A stretch of DNA of 57,775 bases from a virus: the IMG/VR virus record IMGVR_UViG_3300031654_000003, positions 1 to 57,775 of that record. The stretch is one strand, 5' to 3'. Made by a program: the position numbers and the translations under genes. The notes below the pieces were generated by a model. The model searched no databases. It was given only the letters and a program-made list of their open reading frames with translations, and was not told the DNA's origin. Shown one piece after another: positions 48,804 to 57,756 of this stretch; the first letter of the stretch is position 1; each line of letters opens with the position of its first letter.

Positions 48804-49271
48804 TTAAGAGGTAGTATATCTCAATTCGTAACTGCAGTTGATATCCTGGTCAGTTCCGAGCGAGGATGAGGCAAACGTATTACCAGCAATTATGCTGCCA
48901 TCCGAAGCTGCAAACACACCGATATTCTTCAAGGCCGCCACTGAGCCGAGTGTACCATCAAAAGAAACGGACATACGAGCGGTAAGACTGCTCAGTATAG
49001 ATGAGTATGCAAACTCTGACCAATACTTGCTCAGGCTGCCATCCAGTTCTACTGCGCTCGAAGCAGGAACATCGCCCGTACCCAAAAGAAGCCCTGCCGC
49101 CTGTACTGAAGCCGCATTCCCTATAGGTGCTGCACAAATGCAGTTATTAAGACCGTAATTGGTAATCTGGTTTTTCGCCCATCCGCTATCGCCGCGTATT
49201 TTGCCAGTTTTCTTATCGACAATCTGGACACGGAAGAAACCATTTAAACTAATCCTGTCATTCTTTCTCAT
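48804..49271 (-). CDS. Virion-type protein inside the sugar island
   Basis: A 155-aa protein with the layout NQITNYGLNN, LLLGTGDVPASS, SVSFDGTLGSVAALKNIGVF and a late 'SIIAGNTFASSS' part. This is the pattern of phage head- or tail-decoration proteins with an N-x-I-T-N-x-G-L start and a G-T-G motif. Sugar genes lie on both sides, so it is a candidate acceptor. Confidence 0.55.
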   Translation of the reverse strand: MRKNDRISLNGFFRVQIVDKKTGKIRGDSGWAKNQITNYGLNNCICAAPIGNAASVQAAGLLLGTGDVPASSAVELDGSLSKYWSEFAYSSILSSLTARMSVSFDGTLGSVAALKNIGVFAASDGSIIAGNTFASSSLGTDQDINCSYELRYTTS

Positions 49272-49284
49272 TGTTATTTTCTCC

Positions 49285-49443
49285 TTAAGTTACTGTGTTT
49301 TTTCTTTTGGTATATTTTCTTTTTTGCCTGACTGGTTCAAGCTGACTATATTCAATAAAATCTAAAGGTTTTACTGTGACTACCTTTTTTGGAGGGTCTG
49401 TTTCAAAATAAATACCACCATCAATTATTTTTGGGTCTGTCAT
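49285..49443 (-). CDS. 52-aa basic protein
   Basis: The frame starts MTDPKIIDGGIYFETDPPKK and ends with a Lys/Arg-rich tail. It starts within the end of the fused enzyme. Function unknown. Confidence 0.5.
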   Translation of the reverse strand: MTDPKIIDGGIYFETDPPKKVVTVKPLDFIEYSQLEPVRQKRKYTKRKNTVT

Positions 49444-51028
49444 CTTTCCACCTTTTGTAATGTTTCAAAAATGCTTTATAAACTGTTTCCGCCCGTATAT
49501 TGTGGGCACATCTTACGACTTCTACATCCAGCATCCCCTTGCCTTCAGGATTGGGTATTTTCAGTATCTCTTTGGGACAGCTATTAGTGTAGATTAATTT
49601 ATGGCAGGGGTGACACTTGCAGTTTTCCGGCTTGAGACTCGTGCAATTCTGCCAGTATTTTGTTAAGTTTTCCTCGGAAGAATGACTCAAAAATACTATC
49701 TTGGGCGTGTTGTAGCACGAAGCAGCGTTGAGTATTCCAGTCTCCGGCCCTATTACAAGGTCTGCATACTTTGTCAGCAGCATTGCATCCCGAACGGTAA
49801 TGACACCGGCTTTGGGTATGACATTTTTGCCTCTCGGCTCTATCTTCTGGCAATCGGTATCACCGACCATGACGATTCTTACATCATCGTGGTTCTTGGC
49901 GATTTCACCAACGATAAAAGGCGTCCAGGGATAATGCTTGTGAAAAGATGAGCCACACAAAGACCATTCAATCAGAAAGTAATCTTTAAGTGCATGACGG
50001 AAACTTCTGACCATGTATTCTTCAAGTTCTGTGAAATGAAGTTCCGGCAACTGGCCTTTCATCTTCGGAAAACCGGCGACCTCCATAGTCTTGTCTATGT
50101 AGTTCACATTGCATTCCATGTGCCTTTTATTGTGTGGCCAGTCAAAAGCATCCGTACCCTCCAGCTTCAAGAGGCTTCCCTCGACCGAGCCACTGAAGTT
50201 CACGACCTTTTCAAACCCTTGCCCTATCTCTTTCCAGTATTCACCCAATTCATCAATCGGGATTACATCTTTAGGCTGAATCAGAAATTCATCTATATAC
50301 GGACATTCCCTAAGTACCTGTGCGGAATACTCGGTACAGTTATAAACGATGTGATAGCCCTGTTTCTTTAGCTCTCTAAGTGCGGGAGTCACCCATACGG
50401 CATCACCCAGAGCACCTAACCTAACTATAAGACATTCCTTATTCGTTACTTTCTTACGAGGGAAAACAAGCGACTTGTATCCATTTGGCTTAAATAATAG
50501 CTCAAAAGGTCTGCGAAGCAGTGATACCTTCTTTTGGCATACAAGTAACCAACTATATTCATTTGATTCGTTATGTCGTGTAGCTGAAATGAGTTTTGCA
50601 TTACCGAACTTCTCGATAATCTTCCAGACATCCTGCCAGTGAAGGTCTCTTTTATGGTTCGGATTAGCTCCTGCCGTTCCGATTCGAGGATAATAATCCG
50701 GGTCGGGCCCGTAAAGAATCAGATAGCCCCCATACCTTATAACCCTCCACCACTCAGACAATGCCCCTTTTATATCGTAAAGGTCTTCGAGACAATGCGA
50801 ACTAAAGACATAGTCGAAATAATCGTTACTGAATATCTTAAGAGCCTCCGGCAAGCTAAGGTCAATAGCCATCTGTGCAGCTTCACCTGCAATGTCAATT
50901 CCTATGGCTTGCGGGCAGACCTTTTCATTGGCACATCCTAAATCAAGGCCAACTCCCTTGAGGTAGCTTACAATTCTATGCCTGCATTTGCGGACTTCGA
51001 GACCCTGAGATAATTCAAGAGACCACAT
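49421..51028 (-). CDS. Methyltransferase fused to GT9-type glycosyltransferase
   Basis: A 535-aa fusion. Residues about 20-175 are a class I methyltransferase (GVGLDLGCANEKVC; YVFSSHCLEDLYDIKGALSE). Residues about 195-535 resemble family-9 heptosyltransferases: CLIVRLGALGDAVWVTPALR at the start, then a Rossmann-like half with LVIGPETGILNAASCYNTP. Family 9 enzymes build LPS core. Here the pair may add and cap a sugar on a virion or envelope glycan. Confidence 0.75.
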   Translation of the reverse strand: MWSLELSQGLEVRKCRHRIVSYLKGVGLDLGCANEKVCPQAIGIDIAGEAAQMAIDLSLPEALKIFSNDYFDYVFSSHCLEDLYDIKGALSEWWRVIRYGGYLILYGPDPDYYPRIGTAGANPNHKRDLHWQDVWKIIEKFGNAKLISATRHNESNEYSWLLVCQKKVSLLRRPFELLFKPNGYKSLVFPRKKVTNKECLIVRLGALGDAVWVTPALRELKKQGYHIVYNCTEYSAQVLRECPYIDEFLIQPKDVIPIDELGEYWKEIGQGFEKVVNFSGSVEGSLLKLEGTDAFDWPHNKRHMECNVNYIDKTMEVAGFPKMKGQLPELHFTELEEYMVRSFRHALKDYFLIEWSLCGSSFHKHYPWTPFIVGEIAKNHDDVRIVMVGDTDCQKIEPRGKNVIPKAGVITVRDAMLLTKYADLVIGPETGILNAASCYNTPKIVFLSHSSEENLTKYWQNCTSLKPENCKCHPCHKLIYTNSCPKEILKIPNPEGKGMLDVEVVRCAHNIRAETVYKAFLKHYKRWKDDRPKNN

Positions 51029-51052
51029 AATATTTTCTTGCTACTTGTTTGT

Positions 51053-51178
51053 TTAAGATTTTCTGCATCGCTTACATTTGACGTGATTTCTTTTATCTGT
51101 CAAATCATCTGGTATCCAGCAAAGTGCGCCACAAGCAGCTACCCAACGATTCTTAAATCTTTTCGCATAATGTTTCAT
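51053..51178 (-). CDS. 41-aa zinc-finger-like protein
   Basis: The frame begins MKHYAKRFKNRWVAACGALC and ends with CKRCRKS. The CGALC...CKRC pairs suggest a small zinc ribbon. A gap-filling gene, function unknown. Confidence 0.5.
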   Translation of the reverse strand: MKHYAKRFKNRWVAACGALCWIPDDLTDKRNHVKCKRCRKS

Positions 51179-51190
51179 TATTTACCTTTC

Positions 51191-52132
51191 TTAGAATAAC
51201 TCCTCTATCTGCGGGTAAATTAAACTTGTATCGTATTTGCTTACGAAATTAAGATAATCAAAAGAATCGTAATCGCCCTCTAATATTTCGAGGGCTTCAT
51301 CTATCGTGTTAAAGATAAGGTTTTCAGGGAAAAGGTCTTTAGCTCCAGGCCAATTATGTATTAAAGGCTTTATGCCGACCGCCATGCTTTCAATAATTGC
51401 ATTTGGGTGACCTTCGACAATGCTCGTATTCAAACTGAAGCTCTTATCTGCCAGAAAGCCCTGAACATCATCATAATTCTTCATCGGGGCGATTCGGTTC
51501 TCTGCTCTCATAGCTTTTGTAATGCTGTCGAAATAAAATCCGGTTCGCGGATCGCCCTTCGTGCCAGCCGGATAAATCGAGTAGTCATAAGGCATATAGA
51601 AAGCGAACTGAGCCAAAAGCTGAACGCCTTTTTTGTAGCAAAGACTGTTTACCCATGCTATTTTCTTGTTCGGACTTCTCTTTACAAACTTCCATTCATC
51701 GAGGTCGATAGCATTGGGTATAAAATGAGTGGGCGTCTTAAAGCCGTCCTTGATACCTGCGGCGGAGTTAAGCGAATCTGCATTTGCAAGAAAACACTTT
51801 CTTATAGAATCATTGACGAAAATCAGATGGTCAATATTAGGCCAGTTTATCTGCCAGGGATACGGAGTGTCCCAGAGTTCATAGCTTCGCAGGTATGCAA
51901 TGTACTTTTTGCCTTTTTTCTTTTTCTGCTCGCTGCAATGCTTGAGAAAGCCATCCGACCACATGAAAAAGACAATATCCGCCCAATCAATTACATCTTC
52001 AGTATTTTTACCATTTACTTGTCTTGGGTATTTATAGACCTTGACATCGTATTTCTGGCCGAAGTATGTCTTGAAATACCTCAGCCAACAGTTCTCCCAA
52101 GGGCTGCAAAGTAAGATTTTTGTTTTAGGCAT
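51191..52132 (-). CDS. GT-B-type glycosyltransferase
   Basis: A 313-aa protein. The late part NTSIVEGHPNAIIESMAVGIKPLIHNWPGA is the E-x7-E donor-site region of group 1/4 enzymes. The N-terminal half is a Rossmann-type acceptor domain. It transfers a sugar, donor and acceptor unknown. Confidence 0.8.
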   Translation of the reverse strand: MPKTKILLCSPWENCWLRYFKTYFGQKYDVKVYKYPRQVNGKNTEDVIDWADIVFFMWSDGFLKHCSEQKKKKGKKYIAYLRSYELWDTPYPWQINWPNIDHLIFVNDSIRKCFLANADSLNSAAGIKDGFKTPTHFIPNAIDLDEWKFVKRSPNKKIAWVNSLCYKKGVQLLAQFAFYMPYDYSIYPAGTKGDPRTGFYFDSITKAMRAENRIAPMKNYDDVQGFLADKSFSLNTSIVEGHPNAIIESMAVGIKPLIHNWPGAKDLFPENLIFNTIDEALEILEGDYDSFDYLNFVSKYDTSLIYPQIEELF

Positions 52133-52137
52133 GGTCT

Positions 52138-53502
52138 TTAAGCTACTTCCAAAATGGGATGCTGGGCAATTTTAGATATCTGGCTCATAGATTCTTCAAT
52201 GGTGACTAAATCTGTATAGTCTATGTCTGTGCCAGTTTCTAATTTCTTGAATAGTGCATAGTAATAAAACATCTCCTCAAAAGGCTTGTCCTTCATCAAA
52301 GAGGACAGGTATGTAAGCATCATAACTGTATTATCAACACGAGGTTCAAACCGAATGGATTCCCATAGCTTGAAGAGTGTACCCTTTCTGGTAAAATCAT
52401 GTGTCAATTCATTACCACGCAGCATCATGGTATTGTCCTGACCACTATGGACAAACCAGTCGTGCTTGAAAATATTGGCTATGATTTGCCTGCTCAAACG
52501 CTGGTTATAAAGACTATTGGCTACGCCTTTAGGCAATCTTTCAGCTATGATTTCAAGATTTCTGGTCACTGACGTTTCCAAATATGGACATCGTGAGAAA
52601 GGCGGTTCAAGCTCCCACTGAATGATTCGCCAGTCACTATCAAACGAGACGGAGCATACATTCTCATCCAGCCTGAAAGAATGACTTGGAATATTAATTG
52701 TATTCAGGAACCGATTCAGGCCGAAGAAATAACGTATATCAAGCTTGTTCTGCACAAAGTCCATCCAGTACCGGATAACTTCATTCTTCATCTCGCCGAG
52801 CGAGGCCGTATTGCAGAATAGCTCAAAGTGACTATCAAGAACTACATCCACAAACTTAGTGGGAATAAAGATAAAATCGTAATAATCAAGAGCATTTTCA
52901 GCAGCATCCATTGAGGTTACATAGTAAGCCCTCGCATTAGGAAAATTCAGTCTCAAAAAAAGCGAAGAAAAGTAAAGTGCTTCAGGTATATCTACAATAA
53001 AATAGCTGACATGAGGAAAGAACAGTTTCATCGTGCGGGCAAGTCCACCGTAACCTGCTCCAAGCTCGATAACATTAAAATTATCACAGGAGAACTGGCA
53101 ATATTTCTGTATCTCTAAACTCAGAGCAACTGTACGCAGAAAGTCCGGCGACAACATACGACCGCATCCACGCATTACACAATTCTGCGGGTTGGAGACG
53201 AAGGATTCCTGTATTGAAAAATCCAAATCATTCAGACCATGCAGATAATCAACATACCAGTCCACCATCCTGTTTTTCAGGTCTGTATTTGGCGTGTTAA
53301 CCAAGAACATATCCGTGTTTTGGACGGCATTAATCTTTTCTTCAGCACTATCATCCCTGTAAATAATCTCCTGAAGTTTACCTATATTGGAACCACCCCA
53401 GAAATAGTTCAGGGGATATGACTTCTCATATCCAGTTTCTTTGTAGATAGACTTTATGTTCTCGAAAAACTTTTTAGTCTCTTGGAGAATGTCATTTGCC
53501 AT
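52138..53502 (-). CDS. Putative sugar O-methyltransferase
   Basis: A 454-aa protein. The cofactor part FNVIELGAGYGGLARTMKLF followed by YFIVDIPEALYFSSLFLRLN is the signature of sugar O-methyltransferases found in glycan clusters. The large helical N-terminal part is usual for them. It could cap glycans with methyl groups. Confidence 0.75.
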   Translation of the reverse strand: MANDILQETKKFFENIKSIYKETGYEKSYPLNYFWGGSNIGKLQEIIYRDDSAEEKINAVQNTDMFLVNTPNTDLKNRMVDWYVDYLHGLNDLDFSIQESFVSNPQNCVMRGCGRMLSPDFLRTVALSLEIQKYCQFSCDNFNVIELGAGYGGLARTMKLFFPHVSYFIVDIPEALYFSSLFLRLNFPNARAYYVTSMDAAENALDYYDFIFIPTKFVDVVLDSHFELFCNTASLGEMKNEVIRYWMDFVQNKLDIRYFFGLNRFLNTINIPSHSFRLDENVCSVSFDSDWRIIQWELEPPFSRCPYLETSVTRNLEIIAERLPKGVANSLYNQRLSRQIIANIFKHDWFVHSGQDNTMMLRGNELTHDFTRKGTLFKLWESIRFEPRVDNTVMMLTYLSSLMKDKPFEEMFYYYALFKKLETGTDIDYTDLVTIEESMSQISKIAQHPILEVA

Positions 53503-54127
53503 AGTGTATCGAGTAATACTGCTTGCCGAACTCTGCTCTCAATCTATCTATCTCCTGATGGGCTTCTTTACGCCGCTTGGTGGAGATAGCACCATCCCAT
53601 CTGCGGTACATTACGAGGGGAACACTGATTCGTTTGAACTTCAGACCTTTGCGATAAAGCTCGAACCAGAACAGATACTCAGCCATTATCGGGTAATCTT
53701 CACGGAATCGAGAATCGCCTATTTTCTCCCGCCTGACGGCCGTACTGAAGGTGTCGATGTAATTGCCGTAATTGGTAAGGAAATCAATATTAAACGGCGG
53801 GGGAGATGAAATCTTGTTGAATCTGTTTTTCTCATTGATTCCGATATAGCCTGCATAGAAAACATCAAAATCCTTATACTTATCCGCGTACATGGCAAGG
53901 ATTTCACACTTTTCGAGCAGCAGCACATCATCGTCATACGCCCATGTAATTAGCTCGCCCTGTGCCGTATCCAGAGCTTTATTGGTTATTTCGCTGGTCG
54001 TAAGACCAGGTTCCGTGACCTTTATGACCTCAATGTCCTTGAGTGTTTGGTATCTTACTGATTCGTCCGCCAGCTTGCTCATCCAGTTGTCCCGTATAGA
54101 GGGGTATACAATTGTCATTTTTGGCAT
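53492..54127 (-). CDS. GT-A-type glycosyltransferase, copy 1
   Basis: A 211-aa protein starting MPKMTIVYPSIRDNWMSKLA, with AYDDDVLLLEKCEILAMY as the acidic donor site. It is closely related to its neighbour at 54115. It overlaps the neighbours by 11-13 bases. Likely adds a sugar to the same chain. Confidence 0.8.
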   Translation of the reverse strand: MPKMTIVYPSIRDNWMSKLADESVRYQTLKDIEVIKVTEPGLTTSEITNKALDTAQGELITWAYDDDVLLLEKCEILAMYADKYKDFDVFYAGYIGINEKNRFNKISSPPPFNIDFLTNYGNYIDTFSTAVRREKIGDSRFREDYPIMAEYLFWFELYRKGLKFKRISVPLVMYRRWDGAISTKRRKEAHQEIDRLRAEFGKQYYSIHYGK

Positions 54128-54783
54128 ACTCTCTCTACGTAATCCTTTCTGTAAGTACGGCCTTGATAGAATTGTTCACCAAGTTCCATCCTTATTCTTT
54201 CATGCTCCTGTATTTTTTCTTCGTGGTATTTTGCCGTGCGGGAACCTGACCATTCCCTGACAAGAGCCAAGGGGACTCCAATCTGCTTGAATTTCAGTCC
54301 TTTTTGGTACAGGTCGTAGAAGAAAAGATACTCATCGGTCAACGGATAATCCGTGCGGAACCTGATATCACCTATCTTTTCCCTTCTTACCGCTGTGGTA
54401 ATCGTGCTGATGAAATTACCCATAGAAACAAACAGGCCGATATTGAAGATTGGCGGACTCCAAATCGCCATGAGCTTATTGTTTTCATCAATAATAATAT
54501 GACTGGAATAAAAGACGTCGTAATCAGGGTATTTGTCCGCATACATCGCCAGAATCTCGCATTTTGAAAGAAGGAGAACATCATCATCGTATGCCCAAGT
54601 CACCAATTCGCCTTTGGCGATATCCAAAGCTCTGTTCGCAGCCTCGCCAGGCGTTATATCAGGGTCTCTAATCTCTAATATCTCCATGTCCTTTAGCGTC
54701 TGGTGCCGAATAGAGAGCATGGCAAGCTCGCTCATCTTGTCGTTTCTTATCGAAGGGTAGATAACCGTCATCTTGGGAGACAT
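54115..54783 (-). CDS. GT-A-type glycosyltransferase, copy 2
   Basis: A 222-aa paralogue of the preceding protein: MSPKMTVIYPSIRNDKMSEL, then AYDDDVLLLSKCEILAMYAD. The shared DDD site and very similar flanks point to a duplication, with possible divergence in donor or acceptor. Confidence 0.8.
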   Translation of the reverse strand: MSPKMTVIYPSIRNDKMSELAMLSIRHQTLKDMEILEIRDPDITPGEAANRALDIAKGELVTWAYDDDVLLLSKCEILAMYADKYPDYDVFYSSHIIIDENNKLMAIWSPPIFNIGLFVSMGNFISTITTAVRREKIGDIRFRTDYPLTDEYLFFYDLYQKGLKFKQIGVPLALVREWSGSRTAKYHEEKIQEHERIRMELGEQFYQGRTYRKDYVERVCQK

Positions 54784-55328
54784 TTACAAAACACCATGAA
54801 ATTGTATGACTCTTTTCGTGAGATAGCGTAATTCTCGAACCTTATCAGCTTAAAACCAAGAGATGTAAGTATGTTTATCAGTTCCACTACGGTAACGACT
54901 TCATCTATGGGCTGGCTTGGGTCGGTCTGCTCCGGCTGATTGAAGATTAAAAGACCGGAACCTTTGACTGTTTCCGAAATATTAACCAAACTCATATAAT
55001 GCTGGTCAAAAGGTATATGTTCCAGAACATCAAAGCAGGTGACAATGTCATACTTATCATCCGGCAGTCCCGTTAAAATATCCCTTGCTATAAATTCCGT
55101 CTGTGGAAACCTCTTTTGCTGAGCTTCAACGTCAGTATCAACACCAGTAACATGGGTGAACATACTCATAAGAAATGTCAGGTAACCATCCCCGCAGCCG
55201 ACATCAAGAACGCTAAGGCTCAACTTGAGATAAGGCAGAACAAGACTCATTATCACCTGTTTTCGTGGGGTAATTTTGAGCTGACTGACTTTTTGCTTAT
55301 AAAATTCTTTAACTTCCGCCGTTGTCAT
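54768..55328 (-). CDS. Class I SAM-dependent methyltransferase
   Basis: A 186-aa protein. LSVLDVGCGDGYLTFLMS, then VTGVDTD and YDIVTCFDVLEHIPFD are the usual class I motifs. The rest is the standard C-terminal substrate part. It overlaps copy 2 of the glycosyltransferase. Confidence 0.82.
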   Translation of the reverse strand: MTTAEVKEFYKQKVSQLKITPRKQVIMSLVLPYLKLSLSVLDVGCGDGYLTFLMSMFTHVTGVDTDVEAQQKRFPQTEFIARDILTGLPDDKYDIVTCFDVLEHIPFDQHYMSLVNISETVKGSGLLIFNQPEQTDPSQPIDEVVTVVELINILTSLGFKLIRFENYAISRKESYNFMVFCKCLPR

Positions 55329-55368
55329 ACACTATATTTTTTGATAATTTGCATCCAATTAGCCAATA

Positions 55369-56430
55369 TTAAGCACCCTTTATAATCTTGTAGAACTCCT
55401 CTAAGACGTGGATATGCTTCTCCATCGTATAATCGAGCCTGTGATTAAAGACGTTTTTCTGTAGTTCCTGTCTTTCGTCCCATCTTGACTTGATTTCATC
55501 CACACTCTTGACCGATATACCAAATCCATTCTCCTCTACGAACTTGCCGACCTCCTCGGCGTTCAGTGCGATAACAGGGATTCCGCCGGCGAGATACTCG
55601 AAAAGCTTGTTGGGAAAAGCAAGATTCCATTCACGATATTCAGAAAGATTGCCGCATAGCCCCCAATCGTGAAAGCCCAGATACATCAGCATTCTTTCGT
55701 AAGGCAGGCCATCGTGCAGGATACAGATATCCTTGTAGCAGCTCTTTACTTTCTCATTGCTGGCTTTGGGTGAATAAATATGGAAATCCAAGCCAGATTC
55801 CTTGAAAGCATTGCACAATTCGACATAGGTGCAGTAGTGCATAAAATCCGCTTGCTCCGGTGTATCTATTCTTCCCTCGTAAACTATGCCGCCTACGGAT
55901 CGCCAGCTATTAAATTGATAGAACTGCTCGTTTACGTAAGAAGGCAGAACACATGAGGGTTTTGGGCTTGCGATTATCTCTTGACATTTCCGACCTACGA
56001 ATACCAAGCCATCAGCCACATCGAATGTTAATCTTTCTTCCGCCGATTTGTGCCTGTCCTCGGTACTCCTGAGAAACATCGAGTCGTGTATATCGAGAAC
56101 TGCCGGAATGTTCGGCAAAACTTCTTTTGCGACAAGAATCGGCCATGAAGGTTCGTTATGGACATGGATTATATCTGCGTCCCGATGTAACCTAAGTGTC
56201 TCTCTTAACTGGCTTGCAGTGGCAAACTGGCTTGCTGTCGTACACTGTGGAGCTATGCTCGGTAGTTTATTGCCTACAATATGGACTTCATGCCCCTTAT
56301 CCAAAAGGGCTATCGCCTGCTTCTGAAGCCGGACGCAGCAGTGAAATCCAATTTTGACAATTTTTATAATCTTGTCCTTAACCGGCAAGTTATGGGAGCG
56401 ACCCAAAAAGAGCCGCTCCCTAAAATCCAA
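55369..56430 (-). CDS. GT-B-type glycosyltransferase, first gene of the island
   Basis: A 353-aa protein. Likely start TTG 56430, with GGGGA before it. Group 1/4 motifs include ALLDKGHEVHIVG, DIIHVHNEPSW, IVYEGRIDTPEQAD and FPNKLFEYLAGGIPVIAL, with the two Glu of the donor site. The codons just after the start form a 7-bp hairpin (GGGAGCG/CGCTCCC, 56420-56394), which may limit translation or transcript flow from the strong capsid unit. Confidence 0.8.
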   Translation of the reverse strand: MDFRERLFLGRSHNLPVKDKIIKIVKIGFHCCVRLQKQAIALLDKGHEVHIVGNKLPSIAPQCTTASQFATASQLRETLRLHRDADIIHVHNEPSWPILVAKEVLPNIPAVLDIHDSMFLRSTEDRHKSAEERLTFDVADGLVFVGRKCQEIIASPKPSCVLPSYVNEQFYQFNSWRSVGGIVYEGRIDTPEQADFMHYCTYVELCNAFKESGLDFHIYSPKASNEKVKSCYKDICILHDGLPYERMLMYLGFHDWGLCGNLSEYREWNLAFPNKLFEYLAGGIPVIALNAEEVGKFVEENGFGISVKSVDEIKSRWDERQELQKNVFNHRLDYTMEKHIHVLEEFYKIIKGA

Positions 56431-56439
56431 TTTTCCCCA

Positions 56440-56838
56440 CTATGCTGAATCGTAGGTCTGTTGATAGTCAAAGAAGTAGAAGAACGAACCACTATCGCCA
56501 ACTACCTTGACTCCCGGCTGGACAACCTGATTCTTCGCAATTGTCGTTGCCGTCTCCGGCGCACAACCAGTAGCCTCACCACTACCCAACGATGTCTTGC
56601 CAGGAACAAAAGTGGCTAATTCAGTGCCGCCTTCTGTTCTTAGCATGAATGAGGTCGATGAGGAACACACTATATCACTGGCCGCCGAAATAATACCAAA
56701 CCTCACCAGCTTGGCCTTAAAAGGCAACCGGAAGAACTCTTCTGCAACAACAGCAGAGGCACCTATATCATCTTTGGTAGGGAATTTATGTGTCTGAACC
56801 ACGCTATAGCGCGGGTCTGTATATGCTTCGCCTCCCAT
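56440..56838 (-). CDS. Small head protein, possible decoration protein
   Basis: A 132-aa, strand-rich protein starting MGGEAYTDPRYSVVQTHKFP. It directly follows the major capsid gene and precedes the sugar island, the usual place for a decoration or cement protein. It is a candidate acceptor for the island's sugars. Confidence 0.55.
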   Translation of the reverse strand: MGGEAYTDPRYSVVQTHKFPTKDDIGASAVVAEEFFRLPFKAKLVRFGIISAASDIVCSSSTSFMLRTEGGTELATFVPGKTSLGSGEATGCAPETATTIAKNQVVQPGVKVVGDSGSFFYFFDYQQTYDSA

Positions 56839-56883
56839 ATTATTTCTCCTTAAAATGGATTAGTTATTTAGTTACAAAGACCG

Positions 56884-57756
56884 TTACAGGCTTGTTCCGT
56901 GAATGATGTGTGGAGCCCAGCCTTTGTTTGCATCAATGCTGTCGCCAGTACCAGAAGCACCGCACCAGATAATCTTAAAGGCCAGATATGCCAGCCACAG
57001 TATCCACTTCTGACGACCACCTTCCTCTTCGTAGGACCTCATCTCAGGTAACATGGAATCCAATTCCATCACGGAGTCATCACCGAACACAACAGACTCG
57101 CCATACACGGAACCAAGAGAGTTCGACAGAACATTTGTGTCCTGGACGAACCGGCAGTTGTAAACCTTGCCGGCCTCAGCCGTTAATCTCTGCTCCGGCT
57201 TGGTGTAGCGATAAACATCCTGCCAGTTTGTATCATCCTTAAGCCCGCGAAGTGCATTGACAGAGGCTATACAAACATAGTTGCCTTCCTTGTCATACGG
57301 TGGAACCTTCCAGCTTGCTAACTGGTCACACATATTCTTGACGTGAAAGACATTAAGGTTGCTTGTAGCCGTTCCACCAGCAGTGCCGTTCGTGGTCAAA
57401 GTTCCGGCTGTACTCGTCGAGCATACGTACTTGGCCAAGGTAGCCCTGAACTGTGTGGCAACCGCCCGGTCGAGAGTGTCGGCCTGATGGTTCCTCAAAA
57501 CCTTATGAAGCATATTGTCAACGTTGTATTCAGCCAAGGTTTCGAGCTTTTCTGTAAAGGGAATTTTTAAGCCATATTCACCGATTGTGGCCGTTCCCCG
57601 TGCGACAACAACCTGACCTATCGGCATGGTTGATGTTTCTGTCAAAGTGCCGTGAGTGCCGGGGATGTTGCCATACTTCGGGAAAACTACCTCATAGCCT
57701 TTATTCTTACCCCATTCTTCTTTATTTGAAACAAACTGCCGAAAGCGATACATACT
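56884..57756 (-). CDS. Major capsid protein, main part (N4 gp56-like)
   Basis: The long frame from Met 57753 gives 289 aa; codons further upstream belong to exon 2 and are duplicated at 1-126. Motifs YRFRQFVSNKEEWGKNKGYE, VVARGTATIGEYGLKIPFTE, VLRNHQADTLDRAVATQFRA and GDSVMELDSMLPEMR-like parts are those of the N4 gp56-type capsid protein family with the HK97 fold. The full spliced protein has 320 residues. The 3' end is near the small head gene at 56838. Confidence 0.92.
   Translation of the reverse strand, partial: SMYRFRQFVSNKEEWGKNKGYEVVFPKYGNIPGTHGTLTETSTMPIGQVVVARGTATIGEYGLKIPFTEKLETLAEYNVDNMLHKVLRNHQADTLDRAVATQFRATLAKYVCSTSTAGTLTTNGTAGGTATSNLNVFHVKNMCDQLASWKVPPYDKEGNYVCIASVNALRGLKDDTNWQDVYRYTKPEQRLTAEAGKVYNCRFVQDTNVLSNSLGSVYGESVVFGDDSVMELDSMLPEMRSYEEEGGRQKWILWLAYLAFKIIWCGASGTGDSIDANKGWAPHIIHGTSL
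57631..57756. repeat. Terminal direct repeat, right copy
   Basis: Identical to 1-126. It shows that the contig closes on itself. One copy should be removed to give the 57,630-bp circular unit. Confidence 0.95.

Noticed and set aside
51407-52114. 235-aa rightward frame
   Set aside because: Antisense of the glycosyltransferase at 51191-52132, which has the donor-site motif. No domain on the rightward strand.
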